Shown here: piece by piece, positions 1 to 7,836 of the stretch | How positions within the stretch are numbered: the stretch's first letter is position 1 | Layout: each line of letters starts with the position of its first letter | Assembly (NCBI GenBank): GCA_964353405.1 | Contig: CAYGWJ010000498.1 | Coordinates: 1-48,474 of the forward strand | Reading direction: 5' to 3' | From: JBGLNJ01 sp964353405 | GTDB lineage: Bacteria; Chloroflexota; Anaerolineae; Fen-1058 | Length of the DNA stretch: 48,474 nt | Program-made: the position numbers and the translations under genes | Notes under the pieces: model-generated | Seen by the model: only the letters and a program-made list of their open reading frames with translations | Told to the model about the DNA's origin: nothing | Database searches by the model: none

Positions 1-815
1 GCCATCTTCTCCCCATCACTGGCCGAGGTGAGCTGTCCATGTCCGGCGACCACCGAGTTCCCGGTCTTGCAGTGCACTGGCGCGGCCACGCGCACGATCT
101 CGGGCGCTTCGTAGACACGGATGAAACCACCGGAGCCGGGCGGGTTATCGGTATGCACGTCAATCGGCACTGTGACCGCCGCGCGCAACGCAGCGATCAT
201 GGGGATTTGCAGGTCGCGCACCGGGTTGATGCTGTCCGCGCCCAGGCTCTCCAATAACTTGAAGGAGCACGGGTTGCACTGGCCCAGGTGCGCCGAGGTC
301 TTGAAGATGATATCCTTGGGCAGCGCCCCGTCCTTCCGCATCTGGCCGATCAGCCACAGCATACCTTCATCATAGATGAGGAAACCACGGCAACCAAGAT
401 CGTAGCCGCGCTTGATGTCTTCAACTCCGCGCAAAACTTGCTCCATGCCGCGCAAACGATAGCTGATGCGAGCACCCTGCGGCGAAAGGACCGTAGCGCC
501 CGTATCATATGTGGCGCGCGGCCCGACCGACAGCAGCAATTCTGCGCCATAGTCGTTGCACAAGCGGCAATATTCCCTTCTTTCCTCGCGCGGGTGGCGG
601 AACATGCCATAGGTCTCGGTCACCCGATTGATGGTGATGCCGTTCTTGGTAGCCGTATCCAGCAAGGCACCCACGGCCTCCGCAGTGTTCACTGTGGGAA
701 CCTCAATCCGATAGGCCCCACCATCCGGGAAGCGCGCCGTCGAGGTTGGCATATCGAACAAGTCACCCGACGGCAATCCGAGCTTCTTCAAGTACTCACG
801 GGTCTCTTCAAACAT
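1..815 (-). CDS. U32-peptidase-like TIM-barrel protein, 3' end off the window
   Basis: An open frame of about 271 codons runs without a stop from ATG at 815 to the left edge, so the C-terminus is missing. AAGGAG sits about 8 bases before the ATG. The protein begins MFEETREYLKKLGLPSGDLF. It contains a Cys-rich stretch (HLGQCNPCSFKLLESLGAD) followed by segments that look like TIM-barrel strands (PMIAALRAAVTVPIDVH). From memory the sequence resembles proteins annotated as U32 family peptidases, often found in carbohydrate or organic-acid clusters; proteolytic activity is not established for most of them. It is the third gene of the leftward unit iclR-cupin-U32, 36 bases after the cupin stop. The family call is moderate and the existence of the gene is secure. 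Confidence 0.7.
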   Translation of the reverse strand, partial: MFEETREYLKKLGLPSGDLFDMPTSTARFPDGGAYRIEVPTVNTAEAVGALLDTATKNGITINRVTETYGMFRHPREERREYCRLCNDYGAELLLSVGPRATYDTGATVLSPQGARISYRLRGMEQVLRGVEDIKRGYDLGCRGFLIYDEGMLWLIGQMRKDGALPKDIIFKTSAHLGQCNPCSFKLLESLGADSINPVRDLQIPMIAALRAAVTVPIDVHTDNPPGSGGFIRVYEAPEIVRVAAPVHCKTGNSVVAGHGQLTSASDGEKM

Positions 816-851
816 GCTATCTTCTCCTTCTTTTGAAATGACGTTCAAGAG

Positions 852-1214
852 TTAGCTGCGATGCGCCGGCAACGGCGGGCAATACGCCCAGACGATCCTG
901 AGCGGCTCATCGCCAATGTTTTCCACGCGATGCTTTTTGCCGAGCGGCGAATAGAATGCCGTTTCTGGCCCGATTTCCCATTCCCCCTCGCCTTCGATCA
1001 CAACCTTGGCGCGCCCGCTGATGAGGAACAAAACTTCTTCGGACTCGTCATGCACGTGGTCCGGGATCATGCTGCCGACCTCGGTGATATTCATCCCCAT
1101 TGAGATATTGTTGACCCCACCAAACTTGGGGGCCAGCAAAAGCTTGGAAACGCGCGGCGGAGTTCGATATTCACCCCGCACATCTGCCGCTTTGACAAAT
1201 GGTAGCTTGTTCAT
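852..1214 (-). CDS. single-domain cupin protein
   Basis: A 120-aa protein with one cupin_2 barrel. The first cupin motif is visible as PDHVHDESEEVLFLISG (His-x-His and Glu metal ligands near residues 53-59). The second is in AFYSPLGKKHRVENIG, with the fourth ligand His near residue 95. Small cupins of this kind bind a divalent metal and act as sugar or organic-acid isomerases, dioxygenases or sensors; the substrate cannot be read from sequence. The ATG follows the TAG stop of the upstream iclR with no gap (TAGATG), and the ribosome site AGAGGT lies inside the iclR end, so translation is probably coupled. The cytoplasm is expected because there is no signal peptide. Confidence 0.85.
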   Translation of the reverse strand: MNKLPFVKAADVRGEYRTPPRVSKLLLAPKFGGVNNISMGMNITEVGSMIPDHVHDESEEVLFLISGRAKVVIEGEGEWEIGPETAFYSPLGKKHRVENIGDEPLRIVWAYCPPLPAHRS

Positions 1215-2039
1215 CTATTGACCTCTTTGCTCAGTTTGTCCGGCAATGCCGGGAGTCGCTGTTTGAGAGATAATCGCGGACAAGGCAACCAGGCCAACTT
1301 CGTGAGCGATGGCATCCGTTGTCAGTTGAATTGAATGTCCCAGCATCAACATGCGTTCGCGAGGGAGCCGGAAGGAAGGACCGACGACGGCGATCACCGC
1401 AATTGGGTAGCCATCGGCATTCAGGATCGGTGCAGCGACAGCGTGGATATCCTTTTCGTACTCTTGCTCTGAAATCGCAAACCCTCGCTCACGCGTTACA
1501 CGCAGGTCTTCATACAAGTCCGTGAGCGAAATCTTGGTATTGTCTGTATACTTGGTCAAACCCTCACTGAGGATCTGGCTCACCTGTTCGTCGGGCAAAT
1601 AGGCCATGAAGGCTTTGCCGGATGCAGTACAGAATGCAGGTAGTTTCTGGCCCACGGCGGCGGCGAGCTTGACTCGCTGAGGACTTTCGACAACCTGAAG
1701 GTAGATGACGTGTGTGCCTTCCAATACCGCCAGGTCCACTGTTTCGCCGCACTCTGCGGACAGGCGCTGCAAGTAGGGTTGGGCCCATCGTGGGAGGTCC
1801 ACGTCCTGAAGCACCAAGGAGGCCATCTCGATGAACCGAAAGCCCAGGTGATACATCCCGGTGGCCTTGTCCCGATTGATAAATCGCTTGCTCTCAAGTG
1901 TTGCCAGCAGCCGATGGACGGTGCTCTTGGGCATGCCGACCTGCCCGGCAATCCGAGTCAGGGATAGTGTCGGATCGCCCTGGCTAAAGCACAAAAGAAC
2001 ATCGAGGGCTCTTTCAACAGCGCGAACTGACTCGGACAA
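1215..2039 (-). CDS. IclR-family transcriptional regulator (copy 1)
   Basis: An N-terminal winged helix-turn-helix (SVRAVERALDVLLCF onward, with MPKSTVHRLLATLESKRF as recognition region) is followed by an IclR ligand domain with the hallmark GQKLPAFCTASGKAFMAYLP. An upstream in-frame start at 2123 is rejected because it lies inside a near-consensus promoter (TTGACA-17-TATACT). The TTG at 2039 has GGAG 8 bases before it and matches the TTG start of the paralogue at 10304, giving 274 aa. It is first in the unit iclR-cupin-U32 and probably autoregulated through the operator at 2086-2099, which overlaps its transcription start. Effector unknown; small carboxylates are typical of the family. Confidence 0.88.
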   Translation of the reverse strand: MSESVRAVERALDVLLCFSQGDPTLSLTRIAGQVGMPKSTVHRLLATLESKRFINRDKATGMYHLGFRFIEMASLVLQDVDLPRWAQPYLQRLSAECGETVDLAVLEGTHVIYLQVVESPQRVKLAAAVGQKLPAFCTASGKAFMAYLPDEQVSQILSEGLTKYTDNTKISLTDLYEDLRVTRERGFAISEQEYEKDIHAVAAPILNADGYPIAVIAVVGPSFRLPRERMLMLGHSIQLTTDAIAHEVGLVALSAIISQTATPGIAGQTEQRGQ

Positions 2040-2085
2040 GGTTGAGACTCCACGCGCGAGAGCATCGAGATGGTTTCGTCTAGTA

Positions 2086-2099
2086 GAATCAAGTTTCGC
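2086..2099 (-). promoter_or_regulatory. putative IclR operator in P(iclR1)
   Basis: On the minus strand GCGAAACTTGATTC begins 5 bases after the -10 box and so overlaps the expected start of transcription. The same core occurs at the same distance from the -10 in the opposite promoter (2238-2249). A related core lies at 10087-10093 and a perfect GAAAC-TAT-GTTTC palindrome at 9989-10001. Binding by an IclR protein is inferred from this repetition next to iclR genes. Confidence 0.6.
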
Positions 2100-2104
2100 T
2101 ATAT

Positions 2105-2133
2105 AGTATAGCACAGTTTTCACATGATGTCAA
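2105..2133 (-). promoter_or_regulatory. sigma70-type promoter of iclR1
   Basis: On the minus strand TTGACA (2133-2128), a 17-base spacer and TATACT (2110-2105) form a near-consensus promoter. Its predicted start near 2098 leaves a leader of about 60 bases before the TTG start at 2039. Confidence 0.8.
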
Positions 2134-2202
2134 TCATTTTCACCATTCAGAACCGATTTTCCTCATCACGGGGCCAAGTGCCGTCTATATGATTTTTGTA
2201 AC

Positions 2203-2249
2203 TTGACTGCCGAGCCATTTAATGGTATTCTACTTGATGAAACTTGATT
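2203..2249 (+). promoter_or_regulatory. rightward promoter with IclR-like operator upstream of larA
   Basis: TTGACT (2203-2208), 16 bases and TATTCT (2225-2230) form a good promoter reading toward larA. GAAACTTGATTC at 2238-2249 is identical over 12 bases to the operator of the divergent iclR1 promoter and sits in the same position relative to the -10. Both sites are followed 9 or so bases later by AAACCATC. The arrangement suggests that one regulator represses both divergent units. Confidence 0.7.
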
Positions 2250-2280
2250 CCATTCAGCAAAACCATCGTAAATCACTAGT

Positions 2281-2440
2281 CTGTAACTCAACTTTGATTC
2301 AGAAAGGTGATCAGGACTGCACCGTGCCCATCGAGAACACCAAGATGCTGGCGGATGCCCTGAGCGCTGCCGGCATGGATGGCCACTACGACCTGCTAAA
2401 GAACGTCGGGCATGGCGATGGATTAGGCACAAGTTGCGCC
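2281..2440 (+). pseudogene. alpha/beta-hydrolase C-terminal remnant
   Basis: In the frame that ends at 2467 the translation contains KGDQDCTVPIENTKMLADAL and then LLKNVGHGDG. This is the usual C-terminal end of dienelactone-hydrolase or BD-FAE-type esterases: the Asp loop 'GDQDxxVP' and the catalytic His in 'GxGHG'. The nucleophile elbow and the rest of the fold are absent. The upstream part of the frame is promoter and operator sequence, so this is a gene scrap left between the promoter and larA. The fragment is clear; the parent family is inferred. Confidence 0.55.
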
Positions 2441-2459
2441 GAAAGGAAGCCTGAGGCCC

Positions 2460-3770
2460 ATGCGTGACCAAAAGTATCGAGTTCCTTACAGCAAGTCAAC
2501 CATCGAGTTCACCTTACCCTCTGATATGCAGGCGACGGTGGCCATGTCGCAACCAGCCGAGCCGCTGAAAGATGCGCCCCGCGCCATCCAAGAGGCGCTG
2601 GCACGTCCGGTCGGGACCCGACCATTGCATGAGCTTGCCCAGCCAGGCGACCGCGTCTGCATTGTATTCACCGACATTACTCGCGCCAGCCCTGACCATT
2701 TGCTTGTCCCGGCTTTACTGAACGAGTTGGAAATCGCGGGTGTGCATGACGAGGACATTACGCTTTTGTGCGGCACCGGCATGCACCGTGCTTCCACGCG
2801 AGACGAAAAGATCGCCAAGCTGGGCGCGGATGTCCTGGCCCGTTACCGCGTCATTGACAACGAGCCTCAAAACCCGGCGGCTTGGGTGGATTTGGGCATC
2901 ACACCAGGCGGGGTGCCGGTCCAGGCGCACCGTGCGGCAGTGGAAGCCGACCTGCTCATCGCAACGGGCATCGTGGAGCCGCATCAGTATGCGGGCTACT
3001 CGGGCGGGCGCAAGACGCTGGCGGTCGGCGCTGCCGGAGAAGCGCTGATCGCCTACACGCATGGGCCGGCATTCGTTGACCATCCCGGCACCCGGCTGGG
3101 CAGCATCGAAGGCAACCCGTTCCACGAGGCCATCACCGAAGCCGCCCGCCGTGCGGGCCTCCGCTTCATCTTGAACGTCGTGTTGGACGACGACAAGCGT
3201 ATCCTGCGCGTGACGGCCGGCGAACCGGAATTGGCCTTCCAGGATCTGGTCGCCTTTGCCAAATCCGTCTATGAAGTGCCGATTCCACATCCGTATGACA
3301 TCGCCATCGGCGGAGTGGGCTTTCCCAAAGACTGCAATCTCTACCAGGCCAGCCGTGCCCCATCCTATCTCTTTTTTGCGCCGACCCCGGTGGTGCGGCC
3401 GGGCGGATTCTTGATCATCCCGGCTCGCTGCGAAGAAGGCGCTGGGACCGGTGTTGGCGAGCAACGTTTCCTGGCCGCCATGCGGGATGCGCCAAACGTC
3501 CAGTTCATCCTGGATGATGCACGACGCAACGGCTATCCACCCGGCCAGCAGCGAGCCTTTGTCATGGCCCAAGTACTGGAGCAAGCGCGCGTCGTGATCG
3601 TGGGAAGCGAATGCCCTGATCTCATCGCCGCCTGCAAAATGATCCCGGCTGCGACGATGGAGGAGGCGCTGGCACTCGCCAGTCAGGAGCTGGGGCCGTC
3701 CTGCCAGGTGCTGATCGTGCCGCATGCCATGCTCACGCTGCCCGTCATCGAGCCAGGGACTCGCCAGTAA
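2460..3770 (+). CDS. larA: LarA-type nickel-dependent 2-hydroxyacid racemase
   Basis: A 436-aa protein of the lactate racemase family, which inverts the chiral centre of 2-hydroxyacids with a nickel-pincer nucleotide (NPN). The key residues of Lactobacillus plantarum LarA are all present at nearly the same numbers: Asp72 and Arg75 (TDITRASPDH), His109 (CGTGMHRAS), His175 and the cofactor-attaching Lys185 (EPHQYAGYSGGRKTL), and His201 (YTHGPAF). The enzyme is therefore expected to be active if NPN is made, but larB, larC and larE are not in this window. Many LarA homologues act on substrates other than lactate. The gene is the first intact one after the promoter at 2203. Its TAA is followed in the same frame by a GlcD-type fragment. 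ATG at 2460 fits the family N-terminus, although the ribosome site is weak. Confidence 0.9.
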   Translation: MRDQKYRVPYSKSTIEFTLPSDMQATVAMSQPAEPLKDAPRAIQEALARPVGTRPLHELAQPGDRVCIVFTDITRASPDHLLVPALLNELEIAGVHDEDITLLCGTGMHRASTRDEKIAKLGADVLARYRVIDNEPQNPAAWVDLGITPGGVPVQAHRAAVEADLLIATGIVEPHQYAGYSGGRKTLAVGAAGEALIAYTHGPAFVDHPGTRLGSIEGNPFHEAITEAARRAGLRFILNVVLDDDKRILRVTAGEPELAFQDLVAFAKSVYEVPIPHPYDIAIGGVGFPKDCNLYQASRAPSYLFFAPTPVVRPGGFLIIPARCEEGAGTGVGEQRFLAAMRDAPNVQFILDDARRNGYPPGQQRAFVMAQVLEQARVVIVGSECPDLIAACKMIPAATMEEALALASQELGPSCQVLIVPHAMLTLPVIEPGTRQ

Positions 3771-4103
3771 GAACGAAATGTGGCAGTTGACCTGCGAGCG
3801 ATTGGCCAGGAGCTGCAAATCGTGATTTTCGGCCATGCGGGAGATGGGAACCTGCACCCGAATATCCTCTTTGACAAGCGCCAGCCAGAGCAGTGCGCCA
3901 GGGTCGAGCAGATGGTCGGCGAAATCTTTGACGCCTCGCTCGCGCTGGGCGGCACACTTTCTGGCGAGCACGGTGTTAGCGTGCTCAAGCGGCCATACCT
4001 CGAGCGTGCCCTCGGTCCGCTGTCAGTAGGGGTACAACGAGGCATCAAGCAAGCGCTCGATCCGATGAACATTCTAAACCCGGGCAAAATGTTCCCGGCT
4101 TGA
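3771..4103 (+). pseudogene. C-terminal fragment of a GlcD-type FAD-linked oxidase
   Basis: About 107 aa match only the C-terminal cap of glycolate/D-lactate oxidases (FAD-oxidase C domain): IVIFGHAGDGNLHPNILFD and GGTLSGEHGVSVLKRPYL, ending LDPMNILNPGKMFPA. The intact family has roughly 450-480 aa, so the FAD-binding half is missing. The fragment is in the same frame as larA, separated from it by one TAA and three codons, with no ribosome site of its own. A deletion probably joined the two genes. A 2-hydroxyacid oxidase beside a 2-hydroxyacid racemase makes functional sense for the ancestral operon. Confidence 0.75.
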
Positions 4104-4142
4104 GATAACGACTCACCTTTAGATGAGTCAGGAGGTGGCATC

Positions 4143-4604
4143 ATGCAAATCCTGGTATTGCACGGCCCGAATCTGAATCTGCTCGGCGTGCGCGAGCCCG
4201 AAATCTATGGGCGTGAAACACTCGACGACATCAACTCGCGGCTCAGGGCGCGAGCAGCGCAATCCAATGTCGAATTACGCATCGTGCAATCGAATCACGA
4301 AGGCGTGCTCATGGATGAACTGCACGCCGCCCGGGCCAGGTTCGACGGAATCCTCATCAATCCGGGGGCGTTTACCCATTACAGCTACGCGCTGCGCGAT
4401 GCTATCGCGGCCACCGACTTGCCGGCGGTCGAGGTGCACCTTTCAAACGTCCACCGGCGCGAAGAGTTTCGCCACACGTCCGTGTTGGTTCCTGTGTGCA
4501 TTGGGCAGGTGATGGGTTTTGGATGGCGCAGTTACTTGCTCGGGCTGGAAGGTCTGTTGGCCTATCTGTCGGAGCAAGCGCCCAGCGCGCCGGCAAAAGA
4601 GTAG
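4143..4604 (+). CDS. aroQ: type II 3-dehydroquinate dehydratase
   Basis: A 153-aa protein of normal length for the dodecameric type II enzyme, which interconverts 3-dehydroquinate and 3-dehydroshikimate. It begins with the family signature ILVLHGPNLNLLG. Catalytic residues expected from the family are visible: Arg17 and Tyr22 on the flexible lid (REPEIYGRET), Asn73, His79 (NPGAFTHYSYALRDA), His99 (EVHLSNVH) and Arg110. AGGAGG lies 7 bases before the ATG. No other shikimate genes are nearby. Its neighbours are a racemase and an Ldh_2 dehydrogenase, so this copy may serve catabolism of a quinate-like acid; that is inference, and a biosynthetic role is equally compatible with the sequence. Confidence 0.93.
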   Translation: MQILVLHGPNLNLLGVREPEIYGRETLDDINSRLRARAAQSNVELRIVQSNHEGVLMDELHAARARFDGILINPGAFTHYSYALRDAIAATDLPAVEVHLSNVHRREEFRHTSVLVPVCIGQVMGFGWRSYLLGLEGLLAYLSEQAPSAPAKE

Positions 4605-4651
4605 CGCGGGACAACCGCCGTTAAAGCAAAGTCATCCCCAGGAGTCTGATC

Positions 4652-5758
4652 ATGTCCGAGTCAAGCGTTTGCGTCCCCGTCAACAAGCTGGTTGACTTTA
4701 TGGTGGAGGCCTTGGTGGCGATGGGCGTTCCACTTCCAGATGCCAAAATCATCGCCGACGTCCTGATCACCTCCGACCTGTGGGGTGTCCGGTCGCACGG
4801 TGTGGCACACTTGAAAATGTATCACGAGCGTATGCAGGCGGGCCTGCAACTGCCAGTCACTCAACTGACGGTGGTCAAAGACACGCCGACGACTGCGGTG
4901 GTGGATGGCGGCAACGGCATGGGCATGGTCGTGGGCCATCACGCGATGCAGATGGCGATTCAAAAAGCGCGCCAGCATGGATTGGGCGCCGTCGCCGCCC
5001 GCAATTCCAGCCACTATGGCGTCGCGGGTTACTATCCCATGATGGCCGTCAAGGAAGGCCTGGTGGGTCTGAGCGTTACGAATGCTCGCCCATCTACTGC
5101 ACCGACGTTCGGCGTCAGGCCTATGTTAGGCACCAACCCCATTGCCGTGGCCGCCCCAACGGACGAGCCGTTCCCGTTCATGTTCGATGCCGCGACCTCA
5201 ATTGCCCCGCGCGGCAAGATCGAAATCGCGGCCCGCGCCAACAAACCCATTCCCGAAGGCTGGGTCATCGGCCCAGATGGAAAATCGGCGACGGACAGCA
5301 GCGAGATGATCAAACAGATGAACGAGGGCACTGTTGCTTTGCTGCCGGTCGGCGGCATAGGTGAGCTGATGGGCGGTCACAAGGGCTATGGGCTGGCGAC
5401 CATGGTCGAGATTTTCTCCGCTGCGTTCCAGAACGGAACGTATCTATGGGGGGTGACGGATACGGCTACTGACGGCAAACCACAATTTCTGAGCATCGGC
5501 CACTTTTTCCTGGCGATTGACGTCGAGCATTTTGTTCCGCTGGCCGTTTTCAAGCAGATCACGGGCAACATGATGCGCGAGCTGCAGAGTTCGCCACGGG
5601 TGCCGGGCCAGCCGCGCATCTATACGGCGGGCGAAAAGGAATACTATAACACGCTGCGTGTTCAGGCCGAGGGCGTGGAAATCACGCCGGGCGTGCAAAA
5701 GGCGCTGGATGCGCTGCGGCAAGAGTTGAACATCAGAGGACACGAACTGGGGTTCTGA
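4652..5758 (+). CDS. Ldh_2 family (malate/L-sulfolactate/ureidoglycolate-type) NAD(P)H dehydrogenase
   Basis: A 368-aa protein of the Ldh_2 family, which oxidises 2-hydroxyacids with NAD(P) using a fold unrelated to classical lactate dehydrogenase. The family SHG motif is at residues 48-50 (LWGVRSHGVAHL). The second conserved stretch, RNSSHYGVAGYYPM, is at about 118-130. TNARPSTAPTFG and GTNPIAVAAPT follow, as in the family. An AGGAG ribosome site lies upstream. The gene ends the rightward set larA-aroQ-ldh. Racemase plus 2-hydroxyacid dehydrogenase would let both enantiomers of one substrate be oxidised. The exact substrate (malate, lactate, sulfolactate, ureidoglycolate or another) cannot be told. 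Confidence 0.88.
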   Translation: MSESSVCVPVNKLVDFMVEALVAMGVPLPDAKIIADVLITSDLWGVRSHGVAHLKMYHERMQAGLQLPVTQLTVVKDTPTTAVVDGGNGMGMVVGHHAMQMAIQKARQHGLGAVAARNSSHYGVAGYYPMMAVKEGLVGLSVTNARPSTAPTFGVRPMLGTNPIAVAAPTDEPFPFMFDAATSIAPRGKIEIAARANKPIPEGWVIGPDGKSATDSSEMIKQMNEGTVALLPVGGIGELMGGHKGYGLATMVEIFSAAFQNGTYLWGVTDTATDGKPQFLSIGHFFLAIDVEHFVPLAVFKQITGNMMRELQSSPRVPGQPRIYTAGEKEYYNTLRVQAEGVEITPGVQKALDALRQELNIRGHELGF

Positions 5759-5799
5759 GTCTTTCCCCCGGAACACCCGGACACACCGGGCGCATCATG

Positions 5800-5948
5800 T
5801 CTCCGTGTGTCCTGGTGTTGTCTTGGCTTGACTCTTCCCCGCGCGTGACCCGCAGTTTTGATGTCGCCCCATCGCCAATGGTGCCCGCCGCCCGCCAGAC
5901 AAAATTAGCCGAGTGCGCCCCGACGACTAGAAGGTTCTTTTTGCTCAT
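5800..5948 (-). pseudogene. N-terminal fragment of a PIG-L (LmbE-like) deacetylase
   Basis: The minus-strand frame starting at ATG 5948 reads MSKKNLLVVGAHSANFVWRA, the start of a subgroup of PIG-L deacetylases that have 'VVGAHxADFVWR' instead of 'HPDD'. The frame then runs on with unrelated sequence to a stop at 5733, whereas intact proteins are about 230-250 aa. GGGAG lies 7 bases before this ATG, and the gene starts 24 bases after the iclR2 stop, so it was once the last gene of the leftward operon. The family match covers only about 25 residues. Confidence 0.5.
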
Positions 5949-5972
5949 GGCCATTCTCCCGCAGGTAGTCTT

Positions 5973-6824
5973 TTACGCCTTCCATCCCATACGGCGTGAA
6001 ACCGCTTCTGCCGCTTCTCTGAGCGCCCCGGCGATCTGTGGAATGCGATCCGGCGTCATTCGGCTAGTCGGGCTGGCCATACTCACGGCGGCTACGACAG
6101 CCCCTTCTTGATTGCGGATCGGGGCCGATACTGCACGAATACCAACCTCATACTCTTGATCATCCAACCCGTAGCCTTGCTGGCGAATGGCCTCAAGTTG
6201 CCTGCAAAGCTCGGCAGGTGAGATGATGGTTTTATCCGTGTAGGCAGCCAGGGGGCGGCTCAGGATGGCATCCAGTTCGTGGGATGGAAGGCAGGCTAGA
6301 AACAGCTTGCCGCTGGCTGTGCAATGAGCAGGCAGGCGTTGCCCAACAGCCGCGGCAATGGTGAGAGCATGATTGCCCTGGATGACTTCGATGTAAAAGA
6401 CATCGCCCCGGTCGAATACACAGAGATCGCACGCCTCGTCCCATCGCTGTGCGAGCTGCGTCATATACGGAAGAGCCTCGCGCCGCAAATCCATCCGGCG
6501 GATGACCTTGAAACCCAGGTCAGCCAGTCGCAGGCCCAGCCGATACTTGAACCCGTCGGCGGCGCGCTCAAGGTATCCCAAGTTGAGGAGTGTCGTCACA
6601 ATCCGGTGAGTCGTCGCCTTGTGCAGACTTACTACTTGCGCGATCTCGGACACGCCCCTTTCGGGGTGTTGGTCATCAAAGCAACTCAGGATTTGCAGCG
6701 CCCGCTCAACTGCACGCACGTTGTATCCGTTTGGATCTTGCGTGCGTATGTCTTTAGAAAGCTTGGGGTTCCCCCACTTTGTGTTTGGCACTTCTTTACG
6801 AGTGGGCGGCTGACTGCGCAGCAA
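5973..6824 (-). CDS. IclR-family transcriptional regulator (copy 2)
   Basis: The frame gives up to 283 aa. The winged helix begins at NVRAVERALQILSCF, with the recognition region VSLHKATTHRIVTTL. The IclR effector domain carries GQRLPAHCTASGKLFLACLP and LDDQEYEVGIRAVSAPI. The first start (TTG at 6824) overlaps the ferredoxin gene by 29 bases. The N-terminal 40 residues are not conserved, so a later start (for example GTG near 6720, before RAVERAL) is possible. It is the sixth gene of the leftward operon nitroreductase, unknown, CoA-transferase A, B, ferredoxin, iclR. It probably regulates that operon, perhaps together with the other IclR copies. Inducer unknown. Confidence 0.88.
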   Translation of the reverse strand: MLRSQPPTRKEVPNTKWGNPKLSKDIRTQDPNGYNVRAVERALQILSCFDDQHPERGVSEIAQVVSLHKATTHRIVTTLLNLGYLERAADGFKYRLGLRLADLGFKVIRRMDLRREALPYMTQLAQRWDEACDLCVFDRGDVFYIEVIQGNHALTIAAAVGQRLPAHCTASGKLFLACLPSHELDAILSRPLAAYTDKTIISPAELCRQLEAIRQQGYGLDDQEYEVGIRAVSAPIRNQEGAVVAAVSMASPTSRMTPDRIPQIAGALREAAEAVSRRMGWKA

Positions 6825-7017
6825 TTATAGCGGTTGCTTCAGCCTCATCCATATAGATGATCGCTTCGGAAGGGCAGTTACGCTCACAGGTGCCACACTC
6901 GATGCAAATGTTGATGTCAATATGAGACTTGGTCTCACCCTCTGTGATCGCCCCACTTTCGCATCCGGATACACACGCTCCACACAGAATACAAGTATCT
7001 GTCACGACGTACGGCAT
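6796..7017 (-). CDS. 2[4Fe-4S] ferredoxin
   Basis: A 73-aa small ferredoxin with two complete CxxCxxCxxxC motifs, CILCGACVSGC and CIECGTCERNCP, each providing ligands for one [4Fe-4S] cluster. It has the short clostridial-type layout with a 25-aa tail that is Ala-rich and may be partly spurious. It transfers single electrons at low potential in the cytoplasm. GGGAGG lies 9 bases before the ATG. It lies between the CoA-transferase and iclR2 in one operon that begins with a flavin nitroreductase; a redox step on a CoA thioester is the simplest reason for the combination, but this is inference. Confidence 0.92.
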   Translation of the reverse strand: MPYVVTDTCILCGACVSGCESGAITEGETKSHIDINICIECGTCERNCPSEAIIYMDEAEATAIIAAQSAAHS

Positions 7018-7056
7018 CGTGCCTGTCCTCCCACGCGGTATAAACAGCCCAGTTCC

Positions 7057-7821
7057 CTATCCCATGTACATCCGTTGCGGATCAATCACTTCGCGGATCA
7101 AGCGGAGCTGCTCCTGCGTAGGTGATTCAGTGTATGGCACTTGCTCCGGCACGACGGGCGCAAAGCCCATCGTCCCCAACACATCGTCGAGCGTGTTGCC
7201 AGGGTGGATGGACAATAACATCATTTGCTTCGTCTCCGGGTGAAAACCAAAGATCGCCTTGTCGGTGATCACCCGGCTCGGTCCCCCGCGCAGCCCGGCC
7301 CGCGCCCGGCTGTCGCCGCCCGTGATATAGCCAGGGCTGGTGACGAACGAAATGGCCCTTTTGAGCTTGCGCACTTCATGGCGCATGATGATGACAGTCC
7401 TGCGCGCGCAGGATGCGATATCGTTCGCGCCCCCGCTGCCCACAAAGTGGCGAAACTTGCCTCGCGGGTCCCCCAAGAGGGTTGTGTTCAGGTTGCCGTA
7501 CTGGTCCGTTTCGAGACCACCCAGGAATCCCACATCCACCAGGCCCTTGTGCAGAATCGTACCCAGAATATCCACAAAGCTGCTCAACACATTGGCCCGA
7601 TACCAAACCCTCGGATCCGCCAGGCCGACGCCCGTGTGAATCGGCTCCGGGTCAATGACGCCCAGTTCAAAGAGGATGGTCATGTTAGGCGCATGGGTGA
7701 GTTTTGCCAGAAACGATGCGACGACCGGCAAGCCTAATCCTACTGCCACGACCTGCCGATCCCCTAGTTCGCGAGCGCCCGCGGCCGCCATAAGCTCGGA
7801 GGGTGTATAGTCAAGTTCCAT
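7057..7821 (-). CDS. CoA-transferase subunit B (GctB-like, class I), cassette 1
   Basis: A 254-aa beta subunit of a class I CoA-transferase, which moves CoA between acyl-CoA and a free acid through a glutamyl-CoA intermediate. The probable catalytic glutamate is Glu52 in MTILFELGVIDP. The Gly-rich GSGGANDIAS and TSPGYITGGDSRARAGL match the glutaconate-CoA-transferase subfamily. It starts 15 bases after the stop of the A subunit, with GAGGAG upstream of the ATG. Glutaconate, 3-oxoacid or succinyl-type acceptors cannot be separated by eye. A second, distinct A/B pair is at 31268-33062. Confidence 0.88.
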   Translation of the reverse strand: MELDYTPSELMAAAGARELGDRQVVAVGLGLPVVASFLAKLTHAPNMTILFELGVIDPEPIHTGVGLADPRVWYRANVLSSFVDILGTILHKGLVDVGFLGGLETDQYGNLNTTLLGDPRGKFRHFVGSGGANDIASCARRTVIIMRHEVRKLKRAISFVTSPGYITGGDSRARAGLRGGPSRVITDKAIFGFHPETKQMMLLSIHPGNTLDDVLGTMGFAPVVPEQVPYTESPTQEQLRLIREVIDPQRMYMG

Positions 7822-7836
7822 GGCTCGTCTTTCTCC

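Noticed and set aside
2040..2123. 28 extra N-terminal residues for iclR1
   Set aside because: They would be translated from DNA that holds the -10 box, spacer and operator of its own promoter; the TTG at 2039 has a ribosome site and matches the paralogue.
2715..3971. 418-codon open frame on the minus strand
   Set aside because: Shadow of larA and the GlcD fragment; no family features.
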